In this document: piece after piece, positions 52,669-61,314 of the stretch
Layout: each line of letters begins with the position of its first letter
Position numbering within the stretch: the stretch's first letter is position 1
NCBI GenBank assembly: GCA_050248275.1
Contig: JBFWSR010000009.1
Coordinates: 62,001 to 126,000 of the forward strand
Source of the DNA: CAILZL01 sp050248275
Lineage (GTDB): Bacteria; Pseudomonadota; Gammaproteobacteria; Steroidobacterales; Steroidobacteraceae
Reading direction: 5' to 3'
Length of the DNA: 64,000 nt
The notes under the pieces: model-generated
Told to the model about the DNA's origin: nothing
The model's database searches: none
What the model saw: only the letters and a program-made list of their open reading frames with translations
Position numbers and translations under genes: made by a program

Positions 52669-53019
52669 TCAGGCTGTCCGGGCCATGCTGCTACGAGAGG
52701 GCAGGCTGGCGCGCAGGCTGTCCAGTCCCACCTGACTGCCTTCTGTTTCCTGGAATACCTTGAAGACTTTTTCCTGTGCCGGCGTCGAACGCACGAAGTC
52801 CTCGTAAGCGCGCAGCAACAGCGAACGGCAATAGCGGTACTGCGCTTCGCCATCCAGCTCGCTCACCTTGGGTGTGCTGGTGCGCAGGTATTGATTGAAG
52901 CGCTTGAGAATGTGCAGGCGATTGACATGCACCACCGCCGGTTCATAAGGCACGGCCAGAAAGTCGAAGAACTCTTCGGCTGCCGACAGATTGCTCAAGG
53001 CTTTTAGTGTGTCGCTCAT
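52669..53019 (-). CDS. nifW: Nitrogenase-protective protein NifW
   Basis: 116 residues from the ATG at 53019 (MSDTLKALSNLSAAEEFFDFL); the longer frame reaches into nifV and is not used. The start, PAVVHVNRLHILKRFNQYL and a conserved Y-AYEDFV-S pattern fit NifW, which protects or helps mature the MoFe protein under oxygen. It lies between nifV and fixA in the NifA-driven operon. Confidence 0.88.
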   Translation of the reverse strand: MSDTLKALSNLSAAEEFFDFLAVPYEPAVVHVNRLHILKRFNQYLRTSTPKVSELDGEAQYRYCRSLLLRAYEDFVRSTPAQEKVFKVFQETEGSQVGLDSLRASLPSRSSMARTA

Positions 53020-53071
53020 GATGGGTTTCTGCTGTTCACTGCGTGGTTGGCGATGAATTGGTAGCGCGCGC

Positions 53072-54214
53072 TCAGGCATTCACGCTGTCGCTACTGGCCG
53101 TTTCCAGATAAAAACGCTTCAGATCATCGCCGTCCGGCGAACGCTTGGTCGTTACGGCATGATCGCGGATGCGGCCGAGAATGGCATGAGCCTGCAGTTC
53201 GTTCAATGGAATGCCGAGTGCCGCATAAGCCTGCAACACGGCGCGCGAACCCGAATGCTTGCCCAGCACGATGCGATGCTCGCGACCCACTTCCAGCGGA
53301 TCGAAGCCCTGATAATTGAGCGGATTCTTCATCAGACCATCGACATGAATGCCGGCCTCATGGGTGAACACGGCTTCCCCGACAATGCTCTTGTTGAATG
53401 CCACCATGCGTCCCGAGGCACTGGCCACCAGACGGGACAAGGCTGGAAACTGATGCGCGTCGATGCCGGTTTCGATGTTGTACAGATGACGCAGCGCCAT
53501 CACCGCTTCTTCCAGCGGTGCATTGCCGGCGCGTTCGCCCAGGCCGTTGACCGTGGTGTTGATGTGCGTTGCGCCCGCCAGCACCGCTGCCAGTGTGTTG
53601 GCGGTAGCCAGACCGAAGTCATCATGCGCATGCATTTCCACTTCGATATCGACCGCCGCGCACAGCCTGCGGATGCGCCGCGCCGTGGACATCGGATCGA
53701 GCACGCCCGTGGTGTCGGCAAAACGGAAACGACGCGCGCCTGCAGCGCGGGCCGCTTCCGCTGCCTGCACCAGAAAATCCAGATCGGCGCGCGAAGCATC
53801 TTCAGCGCCTACCGACACCTCGCAACCCGCATCCAGCGCGGTCTTGACGCAATGTTCGATGCGCTCCAGCACCCATTCGCGGCTCTGCCCCAGCTTGTGG
53901 CGGATGTGAATGTCCGATACCGGGATGGAGAGATTGACGATGTCGGCATGGCAGGCCAGCGCGGCGTCGATGTCCTGCTGCGTCATGCGTCCCCACACCA
54001 TCAGTCGCGCCGGCAAGTGCAGCGCAGCGATGGCGGCAATGGTTTCCTGCTCCGCGCCGCCCATGGCGGGAATGCCGATTTCCATCTCGCGCACACCGGC
54101 ATCGGTCAGCGCCTGGGCAATCGCCAGCTTTTCTTCGACCGTGAACGCCACGCCGGCACTTTGCTCGCCGTCGCGTAACGTCGTGTCGTTGACCGTGATG
54201 ATGGGTTCCGGCAT
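53072..54214 (-). CDS. nifV: Homocitrate synthase NifV
   Basis: 380 residues of the LeuA/DRE-TIM family: NDTTLRDGEQ near residue 9, MHAHDDFGLATAN in the metal-binding region (HxH), LGERAGNAPLEE and a short C-terminus without the LeuA regulatory domain. It condenses acetyl-CoA with 2-oxoglutarate to homocitrate, the organic ligand of FeMo-cofactor. First gene of the operon; sigma-54 promoter directly upstream. Confidence 0.92.
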   Translation of the reverse strand: MPEPIITVNDTTLRDGEQSAGVAFTVEEKLAIAQALTDAGVREMEIGIPAMGGAEQETIAAIAALHLPARLMVWGRMTQQDIDAALACHADIVNLSIPVSDIHIRHKLGQSREWVLERIEHCVKTALDAGCEVSVGAEDASRADLDFLVQAAEAARAAGARRFRFADTTGVLDPMSTARRIRRLCAAVDIEVEMHAHDDFGLATANTLAAVLAGATHINTTVNGLGERAGNAPLEEAVMALRHLYNIETGIDAHQFPALSRLVASASGRMVAFNKSIVGEAVFTHEAGIHVDGLMKNPLNYQGFDPLEVGREHRIVLGKHSGSRAVLQAYAALGIPLNELQAHAILGRIRDHAVTTKRSPDGDDLKRFYLETASSDSVNA

Positions 54215-54719
54215 GGCCGCGTCCTGAAATTGACCTTGCTACTGTCTTAGCAACTCGCGTGCCAAATGCACGAAGATGCGGAAGTGCCGTGTTTTTCAGC
54301 GGTTTAGCCGCTTTCAGGAACGGAACAATGCATAACTGACAGGGCGGAAAATCTACATCGGCAGGCGTTTGTCGGGTTTGTGACAGCAGCGGAGCGAGGA
54401 TTCGTGCATGAGATGAGCCGGTTACCGCAGGCAGTTTGTCCATGTATTCGTCCACTAAGTGATGTCCTGCTCTCGGAGGCGGGCATCCAGTCAATGAATT
54501 CAACTGAAGCCTGCTGATGACCGAAGTTGCTGCAACCGTGCATAGCTGGTGGATTCCGGATTGACTGCCTCTTTCTGGCGTGGTTTGTTATACCTGTGCG
54601 TGTAACCAGCAAGGGATGGTTATCCCTTTCAACAATAACTACTTGCGCGTTCGTCTGCGCCGATGTTATCTAGCAGGCATGGTTTTATCTTGCAAAATCG
54701 CGTTAAAGAGGAAAACGAG
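54215..54719. other. Divergent gap upstream of nifV
   Basis: 505 bases holding the nifV sigma-54 promoter and NifA site (minus strand). The part from about 54390 to 54719 has no gene or site I recognise apart from the AGAGGA ribosome site of the SpoIIAA-like gene. Confidence 0.6.
54249..54385 (-). promoter_or_regulatory. NifA site and sigma-54 promoter of the nifV-nifW-fix operon
   Basis: Read on the minus strand, TGGCACGCGAGTTGCT (54264 to 54249) is a near-perfect -24/-12 element. The NifA site TGT-N10-ACA (TGTCGGGTTTGTGACA, 54370-54385) lies about 105 bases upstream of it. The site differs from the one at 46751 by one base. Confidence 0.88.
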
Positions 54720-55100
54720 ATGAAACTTGAAAGACACGGCCTATCTATCGGCATTGAAAGAATTAACAGCCATTTTTTTCTTTCTTTGAAAGCTCAAGGA
54801 AAGCTCACTCATAACGATTATGAAACAATAATTCCAATGATTGATGCTGCTTTGGCGGAAGTTAAAGATCCAAAATTAAAAGTTCTTGTTGATGGAACAG
54901 AATTGGAAGGATGGGAGCCAAGGGCGGCATGGGATGATTTCAAACTTGGTCTCAAGCATGGCAATGAATTTGAGAAGATTGCTATTTATGGAAATAAGGA
55001 TTGGCAAAAACTAGCCGCGAAAATTGGTAGCTGGTTTGTTTCTGGAGAAGTGAAATACTTTGATAATTGTGATGAAGCAATAAAGTGGATATATGAATGA
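54720..55100 (+). CDS. SpoIIAA/STAS-like domain protein
   Basis: 126 residues from the ATG at 54720 (AGAGGA upstream). The pattern FFLSLKAQGKLTHNDYETIIPMIDAAL...KLKVLVDGTELEGWEPRAAWDDFKLGLKHGNEFEKIAIYG matches the SpoIIAA-like (DUF3478) family of small proteins with a STAS fold and unknown role. Codon use is markedly A/T-rich compared with both neighbours, suggesting transfer. No NifA site precedes it, so it is probably not a nif gene. Confidence 0.75.
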   Translation: MKLERHGLSIGIERINSHFFLSLKAQGKLTHNDYETIIPMIDAALAEVKDPKLKVLVDGTELEGWEPRAAWDDFKLGLKHGNEFEKIAIYGNKDWQKLAAKIGSWFVSGEVKYFDNCDEAIKWIYE

Positions 55101-55243
55101 TATAACGAGGCAATTCACTCGGACTGCCAAAAGCTGCATAGCCAGTGCGCAACTTTTGACATCCGGTGATTTTGTGACGTTAATGTTCATCCTTCTTCAG
55201 CCTGCGCAATGCCAATTGCGCCATTCTGAACACCACCCGGTAT

Positions 55244-55438
55244 TTACGAAGCCTCGTCAATCCATGCCATCTGGATGGATTCCAGAATCTTTTCGTTGGA
55301 GCGCATGGGATCGTCGTTGAAGCCGGGGAGTTCCGTGACCCAACGATGCAGGTCGGTAAAGCGGATGCGCTGTGGATCGACGTCGCTATGGGTATCAAGC
55401 AGGGCGGCGGCGATGGCATGGGTGTCGGTCCATTTCAT
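55244..55438 (-). CDS. iscX: Fe-S assembly protein IscX
   Basis: 64 residues from the ATG at 55438 (MKWTDTHAIAAALLDTH). RFTDLH, WV.ELPGF.DDP, SNEKILESI and WIDEAS match IscX, a small acidic partner that binds IscS and modulates cluster assembly. It is the last gene of the isc operon, separated from fdx by a pair of palindromic repeats. Confidence 0.9.
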   Translation of the reverse strand: MKWTDTHAIAAALLDTHSDVDPQRIRFTDLHRWVTELPGFNDDPMRSNEKILESIQMAWIDEAS

Positions 55439-55510
55439 GATGGGGTCTCGCAGTAGCTGATTGCTATTGTTCTTAGGCGCATCTAACAAAATGCCTCTGT
55501 TTACTGGCAA

Positions 55511-55580
55511 GGGCGCGATGAATCGCGCCCCTACGATAAAAGGCAGGGTTTTCACGGTAGGGGCTCAATTCATTGAGCCC
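55511..55580. repeat. Pair of palindromic repeats between fdx and iscX
   Basis: Two hairpins: GGGCGCGATGAATCGCGCCC (55511-55530, 9-bp arms) and GGGCTCAATTCATTGAGCCC (55561-55580, 9-bp arms). Each has a CTAC or GTAG flank, typical of dispersed repeat pairs. The second ends at the fdx stop codon. Confidence 0.75.
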
Positions 55581-55919
55581 TTAATGATGCTCACCCACAA
55601 TGTTGAGGGTGTAGCGCGGAATCTCCACGACCAGATCGGTGCTGGCGATGCGCACCTGGCAGCTCAGGCGCGAGCAGTCTTCCAGGCCCCAGGCTTTGCC
55701 CAGTTGATCTTCTTCGGCATCGCTGGCGGCGCGTAATGATCTGAAGCCTTCGCGGATGAGTACATGGCAGGTGGTGCATACGCATGACTTTTCGCAGGCT
55801 TTCTGGATCTCGACGCCATTGGCCAGCAGTTGATCGCATAGCGTGTCGCCAGTGCGGCAATCGAACTGCGCGCCTTGCGGACAGAGTTCTGCATGCGGCA
55901 TTACGGTGATTTTCGGCAT
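55581..55919 (-). CDS. fdx: ISC-type [2Fe-2S] ferredoxin
   Basis: 112 residues. The adrenodoxin-type ligand set ACEKSCVCTTC plus a later SCQV cysteine and the AWGLEDCSRLSCQ block identify the ferredoxin that supplies electrons for cluster assembly on IscU. Downstream of hscA by 14 bases. Confidence 0.92.
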   Translation of the reverse strand: MPKITVMPHAELCPQGAQFDCRTGDTLCDQLLANGVEIQKACEKSCVCTTCHVLIREGFRSLRAASDAEEDQLGKAWGLEDCSRLSCQVRIASTDLVVEIPRYTLNIVGEHH

Positions 55920-55933
55920 GGCGATCTCGATGC

Positions 55934-57802
55934 TCAGGCAAAGTCGTTGAGTTGTCGGCCGGTCAGGCTGGCGCGCAGGGCATTGTCCATGCGGCGGGCG
56001 GCAAAGGGAGTGGTGAGCTGGTTCAATGCTTCCATCTGCAGGCGGACTTTTTCGGAATCCGTCTGTGTCAGCGTTGCACGCAGCGCCAGCACGGCCTGAT
56101 CGACGCTGGCGCGTTCCTCGGCATTCAGCCAGGTGTCGCCATCGACGAGCAGGGCGCTGTCGATGGATTCCAGCAGGCGTTCGGCTTCCACGATCTGCTC
56201 GCTCAGGGCGCGCAGTCGGACATCGAGTTCCGCATGCTCGTGCGAGTCCTTGAGCATTGCAGCGATTTCGCTTTCGCTCAGGCCATAGGCCGGCTGCACC
56301 GTGACGTGCGCTTCGATGCCGGTGCTTTGCTCGCGGGCGCTGACACTTAACAAGCCATCGGCATCCACCTGGAAGGTGACGCGAATGCGTGCAGCGCCTG
56401 CCACCATCGGTGGAATGCCGCGCAGTTCAAAGCGCGCCAATGAACGGCAGTCCGCCACCCGTTCGCGTTCACCCTGCACCACATGCACGCTCATGGCCGT
56501 TTGACCATCCTTGAACGTGGTGAAGTCCTGCGCACGGGCGACGGGCAGGGTGCTGTTGCGGGGAATGATGCGTTCAGTCAAACCGCCCATGGTTTCCAGA
56601 CCCAGTGACAGTGGGATCACATCCAGCAACAGCCAGTCATCCTGCGAGGCGCGATTGCCGGCCAGCACATTGGCCTGAATGGCGGCGCCCAGCGCCACGG
56701 CTTCATCAGGATCGATATCAGTGAGCGGTTCACGCTGGAACAGATCGGCGACTGCGCGCCGAATGGCAGGAATGCGCGTCGCGCCGCCCACCAGCACCAC
56801 GCCCTGTACTTGCTCGACGTTGAGTTCGGCATCGCGCAAGGCCTTGCGTACTGGCGTCAAGGTCTTGTTGATCAATTCGGCAGCCAGCGATTCGAACACG
56901 GCGCGTGGCAGCGTGAGGTTGATGCGCTGGCCATTGCTCAAACGCGCATAGATGTCTGCTTCCTCTTGCGATGACAGGCATTCCTTGGCTTGCCGTGCCT
57001 GTTGCAGCAGCGCACGTTGGTCGTTGGCGTTCACCTCGCTCAAGCCCGCCGTGGTCACGATCCAGTCGTAAACACGATGGTCGAAATCGTCACCGCCCAG
57101 AGCGGAATCGCCATTGACCGCCAGCACTTCGAACACGCCGCGCGACAGACGCAGGATGGAAATATCGAAGGTGCCGCCACCCAGGTCATAAACCGCATAC
57201 ACACCTTCGCTGCCGCGCTCCAGACCATAGGCCACCGCGGCGGCCGTGGGTTCATTGAGCAGGCGCAGGACATTCAGGCCCGCCAGACGCGCGGCATCCT
57301 TGGTGGCCTGACGCTGTGCATCGTCGAAGTAGGCGGGCACGGTAATCACTGCACCGACCAGTTCGCCGCCCAAGGCCTGTTCGGCACGCAGGCGCAATGC
57401 CTTGAGAATTTCCGCCGAGACTTCCACCGGACTGCGTGGGCCGGCGACGGTGGCGACGCGCACCATGCCGCTGCCTTCAAGCAAACGATAAGCTTGACGT
57501 TGTGTTTCTGGTACATCGCTAAAGCCGCGACCCATCAAACGTTTGATGGACGCCAGCGTGTTGTAAGGATCTTCAGCCTGCTGCTCCCTGGCGGCATAAC
57601 CCACCTCCACCTCGCCATTGGCCAGATAATGAACCACCGAGGGCAACAGCTTCAGGCCGTCGGCATCGCGCAAGACGGTTGTCATGCCATCGCGCACGCT
57701 GGCCACGAGGGAGTTGGTGGTGCCGAGGTCGATGCCGATCGCCAGACGGTGCTGATGTGGGGCCTGACTCTGTCCTGGTTCGGCGATGCTGAGTAATGCC
57801 AT
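55934..57802 (-). CDS. hscA: Hsp70-type chaperone HscA
   Basis: 622 residues from the ATG at 57802, overlapping the hscB stop by one base. DnaK-family motifs: IGIDLGTTNSLVA, YDLGGGTFDISIL, VVLVGGATRIP; substrate domain begins near LLDVIPLSLGLE. The length fits HscA rather than DnaK, and the isc context fixes it. With HscB it drives cluster release from IscU using ATP. Confidence 0.93.
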   Translation of the reverse strand: MALLSIAEPGQSQAPHQHRLAIGIDLGTTNSLVASVRDGMTTVLRDADGLKLLPSVVHYLANGEVEVGYAAREQQAEDPYNTLASIKRLMGRGFSDVPETQRQAYRLLEGSGMVRVATVAGPRSPVEVSAEILKALRLRAEQALGGELVGAVITVPAYFDDAQRQATKDAARLAGLNVLRLLNEPTAAAVAYGLERGSEGVYAVYDLGGGTFDISILRLSRGVFEVLAVNGDSALGGDDFDHRVYDWIVTTAGLSEVNANDQRALLQQARQAKECLSSQEEADIYARLSNGQRINLTLPRAVFESLAAELINKTLTPVRKALRDAELNVEQVQGVVLVGGATRIPAIRRAVADLFQREPLTDIDPDEAVALGAAIQANVLAGNRASQDDWLLLDVIPLSLGLETMGGLTERIIPRNSTLPVARAQDFTTFKDGQTAMSVHVVQGERERVADCRSLARFELRGIPPMVAGAARIRVTFQVDADGLLSVSAREQSTGIEAHVTVQPAYGLSESEIAAMLKDSHEHAELDVRLRALSEQIVEAERLLESIDSALLVDGDTWLNAEERASVDQAVLALRATLTQTDSEKVRLQMEALNQLTTPFAARRMDNALRASLTGRQLNDFA

Positions 57803-58320
57803 CAGTCCTCCAACGCCGCACACGCGTCGTCGATATCGTTGAGCAGTTTTTCCACGAACATCAGTTGATGCGTGGCATCGGCGGCAGCGTGATTGTTCTG
57901 TTCGGTGTCCAGCAGCGTTGCCAGACATTGTTGCAGATGGGCGATGCGGCTGCGCACGATGCTGCCCAGCTTGAGCAGGCCATCGCGATCATGGGCCGAT
58001 TGGGCGTCGCCTAAAGCCTCGCGCCATTCCATCTGCTCCATCAGGAATTCCGGAGGCATGCTGATGCTGCGCTCGCTGGTTGCAACGCCACGCAAGCCGA
58101 GCAGATGACGTGCACGCAATACGGGTTTTTTCAGCGTGCGATAGGCCTCGTTGGCATCCGTGGCCAGTTGCAGGGCAGTGCGCTGGGCGCTGATGTCGGC
58201 CTGCGCATAACGATCGGGATGCACGCGGCTGGCCAGTGCGCGATAGGCCTGATCCAGCTGTTCGGCAACGATGCCGAAGCGCGGTTCCAGGTTCAATAAC
58301 TCAAAGTAACTCTGTTGCAT
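57802..58320 (-). CDS. hscB: J-domain co-chaperone HscB
   Basis: 172 residues from the ATG at 58320 (MQQSYFELLNLEPRF). The J-domain HPD motif (RVHPDRYA) is present, followed by the C-terminal IscU-binding helices. It stimulates HscA. The longer frame upstream is in poor coding sequence. Confidence 0.92.
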   Translation of the reverse strand: MQQSYFELLNLEPRFGIVAEQLDQAYRALASRVHPDRYAQADISAQRTALQLATDANEAYRTLKKPVLRARHLLGLRGVATSERSISMPPEFLMEQMEWREALGDAQSAHDRDGLLKLGSIVRSRIAHLQQCLATLLDTEQNNHAAADATHQLMFVEKLLNDIDDACAALED

Positions 58321-58453
58321 GTCAGGACTCCTGCCGGAACGCCATGTCGGTGACGTGGTGCGCTCCCATGTGCGACTGCCCTGGCGCAGAAAGCGCGTGC
58401 GCCGATGCGGCGGCGCACCGTCTTTCATGGAAGTGGTGCGATGGCCCTGGCGG

Positions 58454-58774
58454 TCATACGGTGAAGCTCTCGCCGCAGCCGCACTGCGCCTTGCTGTTCG
58501 GATTCTGGAACTTGAAACCTTCGTTCAGCCCTTCGCGAACAAAGTCCAGTTCAGTGCCGTCCAGATAGGGCAGGCTCTTGGGATCGACCAGCAATACTAC
58601 GCCGCGACTTTCGAATTCGCAGTCTTCGGGAAGTTTCTGGTCGGCGAATTCCATGGTGTAGGCCAGACCGGAACAACCAGCGGTGCGCACGCCCAGGCGC
58701 AAGCCCAGACCCTGGCCGCGTTTATTGATTGACTGCTGGACGCGATGCGCAGCTTTTTCCGTCAGAGTAATCAT
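58454..58774 (-). CDS. iscA: A-type Fe-S carrier IscA
   Basis: 106 residues from the ATG at 58774 (MITLTEKAAHRVQ). The three ligand cysteines are in TAGCSGL and CGCGESF. The start lies within the tail of the preceding A-type gene, which overlaps it by 53 bases. It transfers clusters to target proteins. Confidence 0.9.
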   Translation of the reverse strand: MITLTEKAAHRVQQSINKRGQGLGLRLGVRTAGCSGLAYTMEFADQKLPEDCEFESRGVVLLVDPKSLPYLDGTELDFVREGLNEGFKFQNPNSKAQCGCGESFTV

Positions 58775-59135
58775 TGCTTTCTCCAGTATCGCCGGTCGAG
58801 AAGGAACTGCCGCAGCCGCAGGTGCTTTTGGCATTCGGGTTCTTGATGATGAAACGCGCGCCGTCCAGTCCGTCCTGGAAATCGACTTCCGCGCCGCTCA
58901 GGTATTGCAGGCTGACCGGGTCGATGAGTACGCGCACGCCGGCTTTTTCCACGATGATGTCATCGGCGCCGGTGCTCTCTTCGAAGGCAAAGCCATACTG
59001 GAACCCGGAACAACCGCCGCCGGACACGTAGATGCGCAGTTGCAGGTTGGGGTTGCCTTCCTCGGTAATCATTTCCAATACCTTGGCAGCGGCGTTGTCG
59101 CTGAACAGGATCGGATCGGGTGCGGTGACTGACAT
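58722..59135 (-). CDS. A-type Fe-S carrier, ErpA-like
   Basis: 137 residues. The core matches ErpA/IscA (YVSGGGCSGFQYGFAFE, NPNAKSTCGCGSSFS). It continues about 24 residues past the usual end (TGDTGESNDYSDGKSCASRPAVNQ), running 53 bases into iscA in another frame. Two A-type genes in tandem after iscU is unusual for isc operons. The ErpA assignment is by overall similarity and is not certain. Confidence 0.85.
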   Translation of the reverse strand: MSVTAPDPILFSDNAAAKVLEMITEEGNPNLQLRIYVSGGGCSGFQYGFAFEESTGADDIIVEKAGVRVLIDPVSLQYLSGAEVDFQDGLDGARFIIKNPNAKSTCGCGSSFSTGDTGESNDYSDGKSCASRPAVNQ

Positions 59136-59156
59136 GATGAATTCCTTGGTTGGGCT

Positions 59157-59558
59157 TCAGGCGGCGGATTGCGTGGCCGATGGCTGTTTGCTGCGATAGT
59201 CGGTGATGGCGGCCTTGATGGCGTCTTCCGCCAGCACCGAGCAGTGAATCTTCACGGGCGGCAAGGCCAGTTCTTCGGCGATGGCGGTGTTCTTGATTTC
59301 CAGCGCCTGTTCCAGGGTCTTGCCTTTCAGCCATTCAGTGACCAGCGAGCTGGATGCAATGGCGCTACCGCAGCCATAGGTCTTGAAGCGCGCCTCTTCG
59401 ATGACGCCGTCATCGCCCACCTTGATGTGCAGCTTCATGACATCGCCGCAGGCCGGCGCACCCACCATGCCGGTGCCGACATTGGGATCGCTCTTGTCGA
59501 AAGAGCCGACGTTGCGTGGATTCTCGTAGTGATCCAATACCTTGTCGCTGTATGCCAT
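59157..59558 (-). CDS. iscU: Fe-S scaffold protein IscU
   Basis: 133 residues from the ATG at 59558 with GGAGA upstream (a TTG two codons earlier is not needed). The ligand cysteines and key segments are GAPACGDVMKL, KTYGCGSAIASSS and LPPVKIHCSVLAEDAI, including the LPPVK motif that HscA recognises. Full IscU without the NifU C-terminal domains. Confidence 0.93.
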   Translation of the reverse strand: MAYSDKVLDHYENPRNVGSFDKSDPNVGTGMVGAPACGDVMKLHIKVGDDGVIEEARFKTYGCGSAIASSSLVTEWLKGKTLEQALEIKNTAIAEELALPPVKIHCSVLAEDAIKAAITDYRSKQPSATQSAA

Positions 59559-59618
59559 GTTCAAGTCTCCTGAATGATGATCGTCGGCTGATGAGCTTGA
59601 TTGTGAATTGATTGCCCG

Positions 59619-60827
59619 CTAGTGCGCGGCCCACTGCACCTTGCTGAGATCAATGCCGTCCTGATGCATTTCCCACAGCGGCGACAGATCGCGCAGCTTC
59701 TGCACATTGCGTTTCACCAGTTCAATGGCGGCGTCGATATCCTGTTCGGTGCTGAAACGACCCAGCGTGAAGCGGATGGAGCTGTGCGCCAGTTCGTCGG
59801 GACGGCCGATGGCCCACAATACATGCGACGGTTCCAGGCTGGCGGACGTGCAGGCCGAGCCGCTGGATACCGCGATGCCTTTCATGGCCATCATCATTGA
59901 TTCGCCTTCGACGAAATTGAAACTGATGTTGAGGTTGTGCGGTACGCGCTGTTGCAGATCGCCATTGACATAGGTTTCGTCCAGGGTGGTGAGACCTGCC
60001 AGCAACCGATCGCGCAGCGCACGAATGCGCTCGTTTTCCGTGGCCATTTCTTCTCGCGCAATGCGGAAGGCTTCGCCCATGCCCACGATCTGATGCGTGG
60101 CCAGCGTGCCGGAGCGCATGCCGCGTTCATGACCGCCACCATGCATCTGCGCTTCGATGCGCACGCGCGGTTTGCGACGCACATACAAGGCGCCAATGCC
60201 TTTCGGACCATAGGTCTTGTGCGCGGAGAAGGACATCAGGTCGATTGGCATGGTTTCCAGATCAATATGAGTCTTGCCAGTGCTCTGCGCCGCATCCACA
60301 TGAAACAGCACACCCTTGCTGCGACACAGCGCGCCGATGGCGGCGATGTCCTGGATCACGCCGATTTCATTGTTTACATGCATGATCGAAGTGAGGATGG
60401 TATCGGGACGCATGGCTGCCTTGAGCTTGTCCAGATCCACCAGGCCATTCGGCTCCGGGTCCAGATACGTCACGGTGAAACCGCTGCGTTCCAGATTGCG
60501 CATGGTGTCGAGCACGGCCTTGTGTTCAGTGGTCAGCGTGATCAGATGCCTGCCCTTGCCCTGATGAAAATGCGCGACGCCGGTGATCGCCAGGTTGTCC
60601 GATTCGGTGGCGCCCGAGGTCCAGACAATTTCCTTGGCATCGGCATTGACCAGTTGCGCCACCTGTTCACGCGCCTGTTCCACGGCCTGTTCCGCTTCCC
60701 AGCCATAGGCATGCGAACGGCTGGCGGGGTTGCCGAAGTGCTCAAACAGATATGGCACCATCTTTTCGACCACGCGTGGATCGACTGGCGTGGTGGCTGA
60801 GTAATCGAGGTAAATCGGTTTGTTCAC
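59619..60827 (-). CDS. iscS: Cysteine desulfurase IscS
   Basis: 402 residues from a GTG at 60827 with GGGAG 6 bases upstream. PLP lysine in SAHKTYGPKG and catalytic cysteine loop SSGSACTSASLEPSHVL are intact, and the C-terminus DGIDLSKVQWAAH is the IscS type, not the shorter NifS type. First gene of the operon. It is transcribed from a sigma-54/NifA promoter, and no iscR gene precedes it in this window. Confidence 0.92.
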   Translation of the reverse strand: MNKPIYLDYSATTPVDPRVVEKMVPYLFEHFGNPASRSHAYGWEAEQAVEQAREQVAQLVNADAKEIVWTSGATESDNLAITGVAHFHQGKGRHLITLTTEHKAVLDTMRNLERSGFTVTYLDPEPNGLVDLDKLKAAMRPDTILTSIMHVNNEIGVIQDIAAIGALCRSKGVLFHVDAAQSTGKTHIDLETMPIDLMSFSAHKTYGPKGIGALYVRRKPRVRIEAQMHGGGHERGMRSGTLATHQIVGMGEAFRIAREEMATENERIRALRDRLLAGLTTLDETYVNGDLQQRVPHNLNISFNFVEGESMMMAMKGIAVSSGSACTSASLEPSHVLWAIGRPDELAHSSIRFTLGRFSTEQDIDAAIELVKRNVQKLRDLSPLWEMHQDGIDLSKVQWAAH

Positions 60828-60881
60828 CGTAGTCTCCCGCGAACAATGGGCTGTCGGAGAAAGTCTCTTGCCAACCATGTA

Positions 60882-61019
60882 AGCAACTCCTATGCCAATA
60901 CTGATGCGCTGCAATAACTGCCTGAAATATCTGGCAGTGCGCATGGCGTGAATGATTACTGCATCAATCGCGGCAGGCGTTTGTCGTACTGGCGTGTAGC
61001 GTTTGTCCGGTTTGGTACA
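60882..61019 (-). promoter_or_regulatory. NifA site and sigma-54 promoter of the isc operon
   Basis: On the minus strand TGGCATAGGAGTTGCT (60897 to 60882) is a strong -24/-12 element. The NifA site TGT-N10-ACA (TGTCCGGTTTGGTACA) lies at 61004-61019, about 107 bases upstream. Predicted start near 60870; iscS begins at 60827. Confidence 0.87.
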
Positions 61020-61062
61020 CGCGCGCTTTGACATCCGCCCATGCGTCGATCTGCTGTTTGCC

Positions 61063-61199
61063 TGTCGTGTTTATTACAAACACATAACCCGGCAGGGAGT
61101 CGTGTCGTTTTCATGTCGGCATCGCGACAGCGGCAATAATAAAAATGCCGTGTTTTCCCGCATAAAACCGTGTTTATCGTTGCTGGCATGGTAGTTGCT
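61063..61199 (+). promoter_or_regulatory. Two NifA sites and sigma-54 promoter of nifB
   Basis: NifA sites TGT-N10-ACA at 61063-61078 and 61114-61129. The -24/-12 element TGGCATGGTAGTTGCT is at 61184-61199. Predicted start near 61211; nifB begins at 61315 after GAGGAG. Confidence 0.88.
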
Positions 61200-61314
61200 A
61201 TGTCTCGCAGCAAGGGTGTCACAGTCCAGGGAACTCCAGGTTGTGGCGAGGCGTGAGCACGACAGCCAGTTCTTAATCAGCCAATGAACTGCTGTCTACA
61301 GCGAGGAGCGGTCC

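Larger units (their letters stand above)
60828..61314. other. Divergent regulatory gap between iscS and nifB
   Basis: 487 bases holding two sigma-54 promoters and three NifA sites facing both ways, listed separately. No gene is evident. Confidence 0.8.

Noticed and set aside
52669..53079. Longer NifW of 136 residues
   Set aside because: The extra N-terminus would overlap nifV, and the family start matches the ATG at 53019.
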